A stretch of 64,000 bases of DNA from Ascaphus truei (GCA_036426205.1 CM071571.1:116128171-116192170), one strand, 5' to 3'; positions 1 through 12,215 are shown, numbered from the stretch's first letter. Notes: generated by a model not told the origin, from the letters alone. Translations and numbers: made by a program.

Positions 1-285
1 TATGTAGACTCACAGAAGAAACAGTAGTACACACCCCTTCATACAGATCTGCATTCACATAGTATGTAGTAGTATTAATTTTGTATTTTTCATGATATCA
101 TGTGTCAATGAAAAACATTATTGATATGTAGCATATACACCTGCTGCTGATCAAAGTTAAACACTCAAATTTAAACCAAGATTATAATGAACTATATATT
201 CTTATGTATGCAGAGTAAAGATAATGTTATGTTAACATACTTGACATTCTTATCAACTGTCTTTTCGGATATTTACATACTGTAG
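1..285. other. AT-rich sequence, no gene seen
   Basis: No open frame, RNA gene or repeat structure is recognisable. It precedes the first exon-like block of the Harbinger accessory gene and is probably intron or flank of that element. Confidence 0.5.
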
Positions 286-1850
286 TGGCCCATGCATCCC
301 TCATCGGAACACAGGTGCCAGAACCTGCATCCCAAATGTCATCACCATTAATGGAAGGTGAGGCCATCAATTTTAAACATTCTTGTGTGTCAATTTATAT
401 GCCACAACTACACATTCATATGAGCATGGGACATTTGCAGATGTGACTCACATCGGCAGAGTTAGCTATTAAAAATTTGGACATCTGATTTTGCAGTCAC
501 ATAAAAATGTAGTTATTGAGTTGTCAAATCCACAGCATTAATTAAGAGAATACACAAATATTCCATGTTCTGATTCATGGCCAACTCACTAGGTACCGTT
601 TCAATGTGCTAAAATGCCATGCTTAATTTTAAATCAGACATTACATTCATTATGAGTGTGATGTCATCATTGAATGTGTTACTAACAATGAAATCAGCAC
701 ACATTGTTACATCAAACCATGTTAAAGATTTTTTAAATGTAACAAGCAATTAATGTTATGCTCATGTTGTACAAACAGATATTCAATGTACTGGAAACAT
801 CTCAGGACTTGAAGATTCACTGTGTATGTCTTTCGCTTCGGAAGTTGAGAGTCCGGGATTAAGCCATTACCAACCTGCTACCGCACTACATGATAGTGCC
901 CAACAAGAGCATTTGGCCTCAATCGAGCAATCTGAAGCATGTTTATTGCAAAGCCAAATATCCTGTCATCAACAATTGATGAGTGTTCATGAAAAAATGG
1001 TAGCTGAAATCACAAATATAAAAGAAATCTTGCTACTGAAACTGGTGAATTTCAAATTCACAATTCCTCGATGCAATCTATTGCTGCAAGTTTACTGAAA
1101 CAAAATGAGATTCGGGCCATGGCAATCGCATCTGAAGTACGCTTTCCTGCCTCTTCAGAAGTTGGATCATTAGATTGTGCAGTTTTTTCACCAGAGACAT
1201 CTCTAGCAACAATCCTAAAACAGTTAGAGATGCGTCTCCACAAAGATTATTGGAATTATCTTCTGCAACAATCATTGAAGCATTGCTGCCAAACGTTATT
1301 GAAGCTTCTCCACAAACACTCATTGCAAAGACCTGCAAAAACTAAAAGATGTACAACACAGAAGAGAAAATTTGTTCCAAAATACTGGTGAACATAATCC
1401 TGTACTTGGAAGAATCGTTTTTTAAAACACACTATGAAGACAACAGATACAATTTATCATGCACCGTTGCCACAGCCAGCTCGCATAATGCCACTAAGTC
1501 CACACTTCCCACAACCACATTGCTTGCCAGTCACTCCACCTTTGGCACAGCCACCGATAAAAATGCTAACACCACCCTTGGCACAGCCACCTATACAGAG
1601 GCAAACACCACCCTTACCAGAGCCACCGATAGAAAGGCAAACACCACTCTTGGCACAGCCACCTATACAAAGGCAAACACCGCCCTTGCCACAGCAATCT
1701 GCCGTTATGTCAGTGACAACAGCAAGTGGGCAGCCTAGAAGTTGTAATGTACATGGCAGAAGGAGAACACGTTCCCAAGACACACAAAGCAACAGGCCAA
1801 TGACTAGATCGCAAATGTTGTTAACAAAAAATAAAAAACATGTTCGAAAA
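286..1850 (+). pseudogene. Harbinger transposon accessory (Myb/SANT-partner type) protein, C-terminal part
   Basis: PIF/Harbinger elements usually carry a second gene whose DNA-binding protein helps the transposase. Here a 72-nt exon (286-357) has an AG acceptor (tactgtag) and a GT donor (gtgagg). Its phase joins exactly to a second exon opening at 806 after ctcag, in the frame of the ATG at 826. The protein is rich in Q, E and S, with a probable helical stretch (LASIEQSEACLLQSQI). Further on, in other frames, come a Pro/Gln 12-residue repeat and a basic tail (RRTRSQDTQSNRPMTRSQ). The frame changes near 1060-1440 indicate indels. The N-terminal Myb domain is not in view. The family call rests on context (a Harbinger transposase at 14-15.6 kb) and on the tail style, so it is moderate. 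Confidence 0.5.
1551..1694 (+). repeat. Four 36-bp tandem units coding PPIQRQTPPLPE-like repeats
   Basis: Units lie at 1551-1586, 1587-1622, 1623-1658 and 1659-1694. Each codes 12 residues of the type QPPIQRQTPPL. This is a coding minisatellite inside the accessory gene. Confidence 0.85.
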
Positions 1851-2270
1851 TGTAACTTCTTTGTAGTTGTTGTTCTTTGTAAAATATATATAGATTCATA
1901 CATTGTGTATTTTAAATCTAATGTAAGTGTACAGTTATAAATTCCATTTTCAATGTATGTCCTTTCATACTTATAGTAACAGGGAGTACATGTTCATTCT
2001 ATTTTCAATGGTAAATACAGTATGAGGGAAGTTGGGGAGAGGGGAAGAAGGCTATCTCTTCCTACTGTCTGTGGAATGGTGCCAGGGGTGAAGGAATACT
2101 GGACAAAAAACTACACTTGCCTAAACAAGTGAAAAGGACCCCTATATAACAAGCACTCATGTAATAATTGTATGATATGTTCAGAATAAAACTTAACCTT
2201 TATTGGTATATGAAATAATAAGTGAGTATAAACTTTTAAAAGCAAACACACACACTACTAGTTAAAACAG
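1851..2270. other. Probable 3' UTR/flank of the accessory gene
   Basis: AT-rich, no coding potential. An AATAAA signal sits in ttcagaataaaactt near 2184. Where the next element (P1) begins is not clear. Confidence 0.35.
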
Positions 2271-2372
2271 AGAAAATGCTGGGATTGCAGCGGAGCACAG
2301 CATGAAGAGAAGGGACCAGCAGGGTGTGGGTTAAAAATATTATTTATTGAAAAGCATGGTAACGGGGACAAA

Positions 2373-2420
2373 CCCTCTGATGCGTTTCGGGCAAAAAAAT
2401 GCCCTTTATCAAAGAGATGA
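2373..2420 (-). ncRNA. Decayed hammerhead-like fold of P1
   Basis: On the minus strand a ttgataa core replaces CTGATGA. It is followed by a GGGC...GCCC stem, GAAAC and a TCTCT/AGAGG closing helix. The layout matches the PLE hammerheads elsewhere in the window, but two conserved core bases are changed, so it is presumably inactive. Confidence 0.45.
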
Positions 2421-3289
2421 TTCGCGTCATCTCCCCCCTAACAGTCTTATAGACGGCTCCCCGCCCACATAAATCATGACGCTACGTCAATTTGGCGCGA
2501 AGCAGCTGAGAATCAATGTCATTGGTCAGGTTCTCCTCCAATAGAAACACTGAGTTCAGTAGGTGCATCTCGAGTGAAAGAGGAGTGACGCGCAGACCTT
2601 GCAGTCTCGCGAGCAACCCCCCGCCCACAAGAAGAGATGACGCTGTATAAATTACAGTTGAAAACACATTGCATAGACAAAGATACGTGGGCTCTTCCTC
2701 CAATCAAATCTCTTTACCTAGCGAGTGTGTCTCATGGGAGCGGGGAGTCCGAAATGGGGGGGGGGAGGGAAAGGGAAGACTGATTAAGGGACAAAACATA
2801 TACAACATTGAAAAGTTATAAAAACACAAAAACATTCGAGGAAAACAATGAGGGATATTAAAAACAGATACAAATAAATCTGCGAATCGTAGTCTGGAAT
2901 AGGTGAATAACAAGAAGAAAAGTACAAAGATAGATGCAACTTATTTCAAAGAGTATATATCTAAAGAGTCACATAAGTATATTTAAAAATTCAAACTATA
3001 ATAGATAACGTTATCCTATATGTATCTATCTATTACAACTGTATCATATAAACGGATAGATACAGGTGGGAATGCATACCAGATAGAGAATACAAATGAT
3101 AGTCACAATGCATATTGATATCACAGGAGAGAGTGGTTAGTGTGAACAATTTAGTGGTTAATAACCCACTTATAAATATCCCAAACATAAGGAATATAAT
3201 GTATGCATACATATACTCATCAGTATGCATTTGATAATGATGTTAAGAGACATATTCTGTAATACAAATATCTAATGAATAAACATGTA

Positions 3290-3621
3290 CAGGCATACCC
3301 CGCATTAACGTACGCAATGGGACCGGAGCATGTATGTAAAGCGAAAATGTACTTAAAGTGAAGCACTCCCTTTTCCCCACTTATCGATGCATGTACTGTT
3401 CTGCAATCATCATATACGTGCATAACTGATGTAAATAATGCATTTGTAACAGGCTCTATAGTCTCCCCGCTTGCGCACAGCTGCGGTACAGTTAAGGAGC
3501 CGGTATTGCTGTTCAGGACGTGCTGACAGGCGCATGCGCGAGCTGCAGTTTGCCTATTGAGCGAGATGTACTTACTCGCGAGTGTACTTAAAGTGAGTGT
3601 CCTTAAAACGGGGTATGCCTG
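3290..3621. mobile_element. 332-bp MITE with CAGGCATACCCCG terminal inverted repeats
   Basis: The left end CAGGCATACCCCG and the right end CGGGGTATGCCTG are perfect inverted copies. TA flanks both sides (3288-3289 and 3622-3623), as for Tc1/mariner-type insertions. There is no transposase, so it is non-autonomous. It lies in the non-coding part of P1. Confidence 0.8.
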
Positions 3622-3890
3622 TACATTGGAATGGGACACTATTTCAGAAAGTGCTTCAGTTCCCAATCCTGATTCATGCCCCTGTGTGCTAATGTCCCAA
3701 GGGCATAAATCCAGAACATCTCCCTGCAATTCAATAAGGCTTCCCTATCTCCTCCCCTAGGATGTATGTGTATATATTCTATAGCACTGTAGGAGAATGT
3801 AGTGAGTGATCCTAAAGGGCATGTGGTAAAGTGACGAGCTACAGGAAACCGATCATCACAATTTTTGATGCTACGAATATGTTCACTTAT

Positions 3891-6608
3891 TCAAACTTCA
3901 AGTGCTCTGATCGTCCTACCTGTATAGCCACTCCCACAAGCACACCTCAACAAATAAATAACAAAGTTCGTATTGCAGGTCATAAATGATTCAATACGAT
4001 ATACATGGTTGGTATGGACATTCTTTATAGATTTTATCGGTGTTGCATATCTGCAGAGATTGTAATTCCCACACTTGAAGAATCCCCTGGGTAATTTTTT
4101 CACATTGTCTTTCGCTGAGCAGTATAGACTGGGGGATACATGATTCCCAATGGTTTTCGCTTTCTTAAAGACCATTCTTGGGTTTGAAGTAGTGTATAAA
4201 TCAAGATCTGTATCTAATTTTACAATTCCCCAATGTTTTTGTAAAATAAATCTAATCTGCTCAGCCTGTTTTGAAAATGTGGTTATGAAGAGTGGTAGCT
4301 GGTTCGTTGCATCATTCTGAATATTTCTTTCATTAGTATATTTGATTAATTTCTTTTTGGTCAAATGTTGTCTTCGATCCATACTTAATGCATAATCAAA
4401 GGCAACTGCCAGGTCCCTCTCTCCATAACCACGGTTCCTAAATCTGTTCTTTAGTTCTTCTGCTTGGACTAGAAAGGACTCTTGTGTAGAACATATTCTC
4501 CTTAACCTAAGGAATTGTCCTTTGGGGATGCCCCTTATTAATGATCTTGGATGGGCACTGTTTGATCTGAGCAGGGAGTTTTTGGAGTTTGTTTTCCTAT
4601 AGATGTTGGTTTGTATTTTTTGACCAACATCTATGTATAAATGTAGATCCAGGTAATCGATATGTATGTCATGATATGAATGAGTGAATTTCAAATTATA
4701 GGTATTTGCCTCTAGATATTCAAAAAAGGCGTGAAGTGTGTCAGTGTCCCCATTCCAGATAAACAATAAGTCATCTATAAAACGACGATAAAAAATAATG
4801 TGTTCTCTAAAGGGGTTTGTGTCACCGAAAATGTGAGTGGTCTCCCAAAATCCCATAAAGAGGTTCGCATATGAGGGTGCAAATGACGTGCCCATAGCTA
4901 TCCCCTGTGACTATAAATAAAATTGTGTATCAAACATAAAATAATTGTCCTGTAAAAGAAACATAACCGAATCTAATAAAAACGTGCTTTGTGCTAAGTT
5001 TATTTTTGAGTGATTAAGAAAATAACTAATAACTCTAGTGCCCAAAGTGTGATCAATAATCGTGTATAGTGAGGTCACATCAAGTGTGACCCACATAAAA
5101 CCATTTAACCAATTGATTTTTTGAATATCTAGAAGCAAATCCGAAGAATCTCTTAAATAAGAGGGAAGTGTTTTGACTAAAGTCTGTAAAAAATTATCCA
5201 CGTACCTAGATAGACCATCTCCCAAAGATCCAATACTCAATATAATTGGTCTGCCAGGAGGGCAGACAAGAGTTTTATGGATCTTTGGGAGATGGTGAAA
5301 ATTAGGCACGATAGGAAACGGATTATAAAGATAAGTTGATTCCTGATTCGTAAGTACTCCTAGCTCCCTGCCCAGATCCAACAGATCGTGAATCTCCGCC
5401 AGATATGACTGTGTAGGGTCCCTATCTAACCTGCACTATGCCTGAGTATTGGTAAGCTGCCTCGGGGCTTCTGTACGATAAGCATCTCTATGCATAATCA
5501 CCACTGCTCCCCCCTTGTCCGCATTTTTTATGACTATATCAGTCCTCTTTTATAATGAGTACAAATGCGATCTTTCCTCTTTAGAAATATTGTCAAAGGG
5601 AGAAGTGGTGAAAATGTAGCCTTTTGCAAGAGTTTGTAAATCCTTCTCCACTAGTCTCTCGAATGTTTCAAGGTGTGGGCCCTTGGAGAAAGAAGGACAA
5701 AAAATAGATTTATTCCTAAAATCTGTGTGTTTCGTACCGCTCAGGAATGAAAACTGTTCCTCAATGTCTAAAGAATCTGAAACTCCTTCTTCTGTGGTTA
5801 AATCTAAGATATCCTGAAGTACACCATATTCTCTGAAGGACAATCTATCTTCCCGGGTCTCATCAATCGCATGGGAGGGATCCAAAGTATCCCTGTCATC
5901 CAATGGAGGAAACTCAGGAATTGATGTCCTTCTGGATGAAAAAAAAAAAATTCAATGACAATTTTCGGACATATTTCTGTAGGTCAATGACTGTGTTGAA
6001 CAAATTAAAATCATCCATAAGGGCAAAGTTAAGGCCCTTGTTCAAGACAGCCATTTCACCATCAGTAATTTTTACACCCGAAATATTCACGACATTATTA
6101 ATTTATATCAAGGATCGATTTTCCTTTTCTTTAATGCTCCTTCTTTTATTCGAGCGCCTTGTCCTTTTGATTGTTTTTTTGAAATCTTTTGACTTCTAAG
6201 ATCATAAGAGGTAGATGCTTCTACTTGATGTCTCATATTCCGGGTTTCATATTCCGTATGATCACGACATCTATCTGTGTCGTCATCTGTTGAAAAAGAT
6301 ACAATGTGTTGACGGTTCTCCCCATCTGAAATGTCCGAAATTCTCAAAGTTTCTGGAAATTTCTTTAGAATCGATCTTTTCGGTGTTAATTTTTTAGGAT
6401 GATCCTTCTTGCTCTGGGAATTCTTCTATCCAGCCTCTTGACAAGCAGGGGTTCTCAATGGCGGTGGTCTCTGCCAGACATACACTTGGTTTCGTTCGTA
6501 ATCAACCCGATCTCTGTCGAATTTCTGTTGTTTTTTTGTCATAATGTCTCCCTCGGCTTTTTCCACATTGCTTGATAATCTCTTGTCCATCGTTTGAAAA
6601 TCCTCCAT
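3891..6608 (-). pseudogene. PLE reverse transcriptase with truncated GIY-YIG endonuclease (P1)
   Basis: Penelope-like RTs prime at cut DNA ends and carry a C-terminal GIY-YIG nuclease. Reading down the minus strand in one main frame: an N-terminal charged region, LNKGLNF (PLE N-terminal motif, in a shifted frame), NADKGGAVVI, PKIHK, TSLYTIID, GTSFAPSYANLFMG, RRFIDDLLFIW (the catalytic xDD motif) and a thumb. The frame ends in a GIY-YIG start (VIYLLRCACGSGYTGRT) that is cut short. In-frame stops lie at 5550-5552 (TAA), 5436-5438 (TAG) and 4911-4913 (TAG). A frameshift falls at the A-run near 5940-5951, and more stops lie upstream. The partner copy at 6619-6932 has CAG where this one has the TAG at 4911, so that stop arose after the copies diverged. 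Confidence 0.85.
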
Positions 6609-6618
6609 ATCTTTAAAG

Positions 6619-6932
6619 GTGTCTTATTTAAGAGATTCTTCGGATTTGCTTCTAGATATTCAAAAAATCAATTGGTTAAATGGTTTTATGTGGGTCACAC
6701 TTGATGTGACCTCACTATACACGATTATTGATCACACTTTGGGCACAAGAGCTATTAGTTATTTTCTTAATCACTCAAATATAAACTTAGCACAAAGCAC
6801 GTTTTTATTAGATTCGGTTATGTTTATTTTACAGCACAATTATTTTATGTTTGATACACAATTTTATTTACAGTCACAGGGGTCAGCTATGGGCACGTCA
6901 TTTGTACCCTCATATGCGAACCTCTTTATGGG
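6619..6932 (+). pseudogene. Inverted partial PLE RT fragment
   Basis: The frame covers DLLLDIQKINW, TSLYTIID and GSAMGTSFVPSYANLFMG, near-identical to minus-strand 5170-4870 of P1. It stops abruptly at 6932, where the LTR retrotransposon starts. It is the second arm of the P1 inverted dimer. Confidence 0.85.
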
Positions 6933-7575
6933 TGTAGAGGGAGAAAGGGGGTGGCCCGGTATTAAAGGGGTTGCACCCCATATGGCCATCCCCTGACCTC
7001 ACCTGAGAGACAAGGGGTTAACTGGACTGCGGTCCAGGGATGAGGTTTGCACCTTGTTGTACCTTGAAAATGTATGTTTCCCTGTTCCCATGTTTCATTG
7101 TAAGCATGTATTTTAATGTTTTAAAGTGCATTTCTGTATCTCCAGTTCTGGAGGTCGCAGAGAGTTCATATTTGGCCAATATGTGGAGTCACTGTAGGCA
7201 TTAAAAACTGGCAAAGGTCGACCCACTGAGCCCACCAGAATGGAACTTATTAATATGTGTAGATATTAAAGTGTATATGTATTTTATTTTGGATCTGTTC
7301 TGAAAATGCAGACGCCATTTGCTAGGCTAATAAGTCATGAAGGGCAGACGGCTGAGTAGCCTAAGCACGGTGATCAAAAAGTAACTGCCTTGATTGTTAC
7401 CCAATGTCTACGGATTAAGTATTAGTCAATCAACAAACTCTGCCAGTCTAATTGTTACCTGAGGGCATGGGTTAGTCTGTTAGTCTGTGTCTCCACATTA
7501 GAGGGATTAGAGAGTGGATACAGATAATTGTTCACCAATAGGCTGTGTTCAATGTTAAGAATAGGGTTGCACAGG

Positions 7576-7839
7576 TATATAAACTGTGTCAACCCTACAG
7601 TTTTTATTTGTGCTTCTGATACCATCTTGAATGTCACTGGATTGCTGGAGTTGTGCTTCTGATACCATCTTGAATGTCACTGGATTGCTGGAGTTGTGCT
7701 TCTGATACCATTTTGAATGTCACTGGACTGCTGGAGAATTGCTATTGGATACTTCTCCATTCCCCAACTCTAAGTAAGTGTTATCTTCTTGCCTGTTAAT
7801 TGTACTATATTGCTGTGTTCACCTTATTTAAGGAATAAA
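7576..7839 (+). promoter_or_regulatory. LTR promoter TATA box and polyadenylation signal
   Basis: TATATAAA at 7576-7583 and AATAAA at 7834-7839 bracket a plausible R region. They fix the LTR orientation as plus, agreeing with the gag. Confidence 0.55.
7610..7738 (+). repeat. Three 43-bp tandem units in the LTR
   Basis: Units at 7610-7652, 7653-7695 and 7696-7738, each starting gtgcttctgataccat. They lie just downstream of the TATA box, so they would be in the transcript leader. Confidence 0.9.
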
Positions 7840-7937
7840 TTATATTTTATTATATCTAAGCCTCGTTCAGTTCAACCCAGATATTTGGTGTTCATTATAT
7901 CTTGTCATAAGCTACCGTGACAAGCTCTATAATTAAC

Positions 7938-7955
7938 TGGTGGCAAGCGGCGGGA
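7938..7955 (+). other. Primer-binding-site-like sequence
   Basis: TGGTGGCAAGCGGCGGGATT starts with TGG, and GATTGAA follows at the spacing of a complemented tRNA T-loop. I cannot name the tRNA. Confidence 0.45.
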
Positions 7956-8109
7956 TTGAACTGGAACTGTGTTACAGTATACTGCGGGATTCTGTAACAT
8001 AGTAGGAACTTGATGTTAATTGCAAGTTCCTGGGACTAAAGATATTGAACACACAGTAGTGCAACAGTTAACACAAGTTGTAACACCACCTCACTGCTGC
8101 GACTGAACC

Positions 8110-9030
8110 ATGAGCGAGGCTGAAGGCTCATCCAACATGTGGACCCGAGCTCAGCTGAAGGACAAGTGCCGTGAATATGGACTGCCCTATGAGAACCAGG
8201 AGGTCGCAGACATGGTTGACGCAATCAGTGACTATGAAGCCCGGCTTGCAGGGCCTCAGGATACGGCTCAGCATGCCCTTTTACAGCCACCCTGAGATTA
8301 GGGAAGGAACCCAGTGCCGGGGCGGCGTAATCTCGGGGAGGGAACGAGTGCACCTCACGGGAGCAGTGCAACAGGAGGGATCTGGTTGCTGCGGCTACCA
8401 GTCGGTTCACCCCGTGAAATGTTGGCACTGATTACTGCGTGGGGAGACAGAGGGTCACTGGAGGAGCGGCTGCAGTTTATCACTATGGCAGTGAACAGAC
8501 CCGCTTATTGCCCCCCTGTCCAACCCAACACAGATGAACTCAAACTGGACTAGCACAGTCTCACCAAGTTCATGGAAGGCACTGACCATATTGACAGTTT
8601 CTTAAAGAACTTTGAAACACAGTGCCGGCGGTACAAAGTGCTTCCCCAGCATAGGGTTGCACGTTTGTCTAAGCAGACAATGATGACGCTTCCAGATGAG
8701 TTTGCTGATGACTACGAACACCTGAAAGAACTGTTATTGTTTCAGTATGGTTTTACCCCTGAAGCCTACCGGGGTAAATTCCGGCAGGAAGAGAGGCAGC
8801 CCCAGGAGTCCTATGTTACCTACGTGACCCACATGGCTTTGTACAGGATACGCTGGGTGGAGGGCTATGAGGCACGTACTTACCAACGCCTGCTGGACCT
8901 CATCTTTCAGGAGCAGCTCATGCAGCAGTGCCTGCCGGCGGTGAGGGCTTGGGTGTACGACAAGAAGCCCAAGACTTACCAGGAGGCGGCGAGGCTTGCA
9001 GATGACTATGTCACAAGACACACAGTAATA
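8110..9030 (+). pseudogene. Gag with SCAN-like domain (Gmr1-type LTR element)
   Basis: Gag forms the particle of LTR retrotransposons. The ATG at 8110 opens MSEAEGSSNMWTRAQLKDKC, and the same frame continues to about 9030 with stops at 8293-8295 (TGA) and 8551-8553 (TAG). The segment at about 8740-9025 (EAYRGKFRQEERQPQESY ... QEAARLADDYV) has the pattern of a SCAN/Gmr1 capsid C-terminal domain, the family from which the vertebrate SCAN domain is thought to derive. No nucleocapsid, protease, RT or integrase follows. Homology ends near 9030 at an abrupt change to AT-rich sequence, so the copy is truncated and dead. Confidence 0.75.
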
Positions 9031-9590
9031 AAACCTAACTATACTCCCAAAAAACACACTTCACTAAATAAAATCAGTAGCCAGCTAATCCAATCAATAA
9101 AAGCAATTACAACTTCAACAATGAATTAATTAAACCATTACCGAATCAAACCAATTAATCCCTAAAGCAACTCAAAATGAATAGTAACAATGAATTAATC
9201 CTACATTAATTAATGTATCCATTAAAAGACAAATAAATACATTAAAACTATCTCTGAAGTATCCATAAAACACATTAGCTAACATAATATAACTTTAAGT
9301 ACAAGCGAACACCAATCGCAAACCTTTTAATACATTAACCATAAACAAACNNNNNNNNNNNNNNNNNNTACAACGAAATCCATCAAATCAAGCAGAAAGC
9401 GGAGAAAACCCCCCAAATATTGGCATAATAATGTATATAATGTACCCGAAGAGGTACAGATTAATAGTATTATCAGTCAATGTGCCTCCCCCAAAAAATA
9501 AAAAAAACACCCAGAAAAAATAGACCTGTAAAAGAGACATTTACAAACATAGATAAATATCTTACTTACCATTAGAGAGCGGGTGGACCC
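9031..9590. other. AT-rich unclassified DNA with an 18-N gap
   Basis: Repeated words such as attaattaa and ccaattaatcc, no coding frame. An assembly gap occupies 9351-9368. Probably remnants of a DNA element; nothing can be named. Confidence 0.4.
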
Positions 9591-10440
9591 TCCGACTGCC
9601 GGGGAACAGGACGCTCACGTACTTGAAGGGCCGTCAAGCACATGCCTATGCCATCATCCATCAGGATCCGGCTCAGGTACCCCAAACGTCTTTTTCTCTT
9701 TTTTCCTTTTCTTTACCACAGCTTCTTCTATCGTTCATCTGAACATTTGTCTTGTTGTGCTTATCTTCTTTCTTCATCGATCATCCAAAACCTCCATGTT
9801 AAAATCCAGCCTAGATGCTGAGGCTCGTCGGCTTCTTGGCTCCAATGAAGGTCTCCGGCTTAAATAGGCTTGTGCGTCAACATTTACCCCTCACAATGAG
9901 TTAAAAGCCACCTGATTGGACTGTTAAAAAAATGTGCAGTATTAATTATTTTTTTTGCTGTGCGTCACTCATTAAAGGGAATGCAGCCAGCCAATCAGGA
10001 TGGCTGGCTCATTTACCTTAACATAACGTTCATGTAAATCCAGATGGCCGCGTGTCACAAAGTATGTGTGTCAGCCAGATCAGATCGTAGGACCAATTCC
10101 ACACGGCCTGTATCTCGGGAAGCAGGGGGTCCCCGGACATAAAACCAACGTGGTTCAGCTCCGGAGACCCCCTGCACCTCTACACTATTAAAGGAATGTA
10201 TATTTAAATAAATAAATTTCGGGCGACATTTCCGCTGGGAGAGGCGGCTCTCTCAGAGCTGCTCTCTTTGCAGCAGAAATGAATCGCTGGTTTTTGCCTT
10301 TTCAGAGGCTCGAGGCTCTTGCTGGCAGCAACTCGCCAGGTTTGGGCATTCTGCTATCACAGGTATTCGAGCCTTTCTGAATACCGTGATAGCAACGCCC
10401 AAAAAACATTCATTTTAAATTCCCTGGCAAATTTTTTTTA
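9591..10440. mobile_element. Dispersed DNA-repeat segments, homologous to 39.2-39.5 kb
   Basis: The section 10110-10185 (ctcgggaagcagggggtc ... ctccggagaccccctg) matches 39.30-39.38 kb in opposite orientation, so this is a dispersed repeat family. At about 10346-10402 lies a short hairpin (ttctgctatcacaggtattc / gaataccgtgatagc). No transposase. The superfamily is not determined. Confidence 0.45.
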
Positions 10441-11809
10441 TGAATGTTCTCTGAATAAGGCCCTATATCACATACAGTGCATGTATGGGGGCTATACATT
10501 AAAAGTATGTATTGCACACATATGTCCAATTACTAGGTACAAACATTGTGTTATGTGATTTGAAGAAATGCAAAATAACAGAATATATTTTTCCCCAATA
10601 ATTCACAATACAGCTAAAGTAGACATGAAGTACTGTTGTTTTTAATGTATGTTCTGTCAATATGTGTAATTAGTTAATTTAGAAAGCACTGTATACAATT
10701 CTCATTTACTTAATTGAATTATAACATCGATATTGTTCTAAAAAATAAATAAATAACGAACTCACATATAGACACACACACACACATATATATATATATA
10801 TGGGAGCGGGGTGGGGGTACGTAGGGTCAGTGGGCGGGTAGGGTCGAGGGGGTGCGGTGATATAATTAGGGGTAGTAGTAGAATTGCTGGTGCGCGTAGT
10901 GCTCAAACAGAAGAGAAGGGTAATGTACAATTGACATAGCGGGCCCGCGTGAAGTATAAAGGGTGGGGGGGGGGGGGGGAGGTGGGAGAATGTGTGTCTA
11001 CTTAAATGTATTACTGTAGCGGAGGTGGGTAACTGATATACCATATATATTAAATAGAATAATAAGTAATACTCATGTGGGTGGCTAGCTAGTTATAGGG
11101 TGTGGGAAACAAGGTAAGCTAGAGTATGGGGGCTGGTCGGTGCTGTACTGTGGACGGGTCAGCAAGGCAAGCCCGGGGGGGGGAAGGGGGGGAAAACCGG
11201 TAAAAAAAGGGTGTAAAAAAGCCGGTGGAATGGAGAGGCGTGAAAGGGGAGCGAGATTAAGTATGATAGTCTGGGCGCGATGGAATGCGAAAACACATAC
11301 ATCAAAAAGAGGGTAGAAACTGAACCAGTCCTCGAACATAGTCCAATAAGTAATGAAGATGCTATGCAGGGGTCTCCGCAGCTACTCCAAAGGACTAACC
11401 TGTCCATATGAAGCGTCAGAAAGGAGAGAGGAGAGAGCGCACGCCCCATAGTATAAAACGTAATTATGAGGGGAAGGGGGGAAGGGGAGGAAAATGCACT
11501 CACAAGGGTACAAAGTTTAAAAGCATTGCGTGATCATATCACACCATCCGTAGCTCGGCACTTGGTTCTTGGAGACCCTCGATCTCAAAGATGCAAACAC
11601 TTCCACCGCCCCTTGGCAAGATGTCCAGGGGGGACAAGTGGATGTTCAGCAACCAGTTCCAGAGAGATGAGTAAAGTGCTCTCCTTCTGACAAGCCTCTA
11701 GTGGTGTTTTGTGCGCCAGAATCTTCTGGCTCGGCCTCATGATGACAGTGGCTATGCTTCCGATGGAGAGAGAGCGTCATCACGTAGGACGCATAGACAC
11801 AATAACATA
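10441..11809. other. No gene; simple-sequence and G-rich unclassified DNA
   Basis: A (CA)n(TA)n run lies at about 10775-10800. G-rich purine tracts occur at about 10800-11000 and 11170-11480. The proline-rich minus-strand frames here are the complement of these tracts. Nothing else is recognised. Confidence 0.5.
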
Positions 11810-11842
11810 GGTTATTGAGGCAAAAGTGACACTGTGGTGCTC

Positions 11843-11994
11843 ATTTGCATGTCATTTCCCAGAATCCTATGCTGGTGATATGGGGAAAGGCGGGGTTGCA
11901 GACCTGCCTAAGACATGCAGATGAGCACACAGCTATATTTGCAATTTGCTTCCTGTGGGGTTTTGTCACTTTTTTTACTCACCATAACTTAACT
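11843..11994 (+). promoter_or_regulatory. snRNA-type promoter elements, satellite unit 1
   Basis: The octamer ATTTGCAT (11843-11850) and a one-mismatch copy ATTTGCAA (11937-11944) lie upstream of CTCACCATAACTTAACT (11978-11994). That box resembles the vertebrate proximal sequence element bound by SNAPc. It sits about 56 bp before the ribozyme, so initiation would fall close to the ribozyme's 5' side. No convincing TATA box follows, which would favour pol II. Confidence 0.55.
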
Positions 11995-12033
11995 CAGTAT
12001 TATGGTTTAGCCTATCCCTAGCCCTCTTGCATT

Positions 12034-12103
12034 CCCAGTAAAATCACACCCCACACTGATGAGACCCATCAAGGTCGAACCAGCTTCTGTGGGTGCTTCT
12101 GGG
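12034..12103 (+). ncRNA. Hammerhead ribozyme, satellite unit 1 (core mutated)
   Basis: CTGATGA at 12056-12062 is followed by stem II GACC/GGTC (12063-12076) with loop CATCAA. Stem I pairs CCCACA (12050-12055) with TGTGGG (12088-12093), and an outer CCCAG/CTGGG helix encloses an internal loop. The GAAA box reads GAAC and the cleavage triplet reads TTC in place of GTC, so this copy is probably inactive or weak. Confidence 0.75.
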
Positions 12104-12215
12104 TATGCACCTTAACTCGGCTGTGCTCAAAGCTGTGACCATGCAGCAACAGCTTAAGCCTATAGGTGAACCATTTAAAAATGGTTATTGAGGCAAAAAG
12201 TGACACTGTGTGCTC

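Larger units (their letters stand above)
2271..6932 (-). mobile_element. Penelope-like element P1, decayed, with an inverted partial copy at its 5' side
   Basis: The main copy runs on the minus strand: RT gene 6608-3891 and a non-coding 3' region down to about 2.3 kb that contains a decayed hammerhead-like fold. At 6607-6620 it meets, head to head, a partial copy in the opposite orientation (6619-6932), which an LTR element interrupts at 6933. Inverted or partial dimers are a known PLE habit. A separate TA-flanked MITE sits at 3290-3621. The outer boundary near 2.2-2.3 kb is uncertain. Confidence 0.7.
6933..7931 (+). mobile_element. LTR of a Gmr1-like LTR retrotransposon
   Basis: It begins TGTAGAG inside the PLE frame and ends near CTCTATA (imperfect inverted termini, about 1 kb). 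It holds a TATATAAA box at 7576-7583 and an AATAAA signal at 7834-7839. Six bases after the proposed end lies a PBS-like TGGTGGCAAGC, then a gag frame. The 3' LTR is not present in the window. The exact right border is uncertain (a CA at 7919-7922 is an alternative). Confidence 0.65.
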
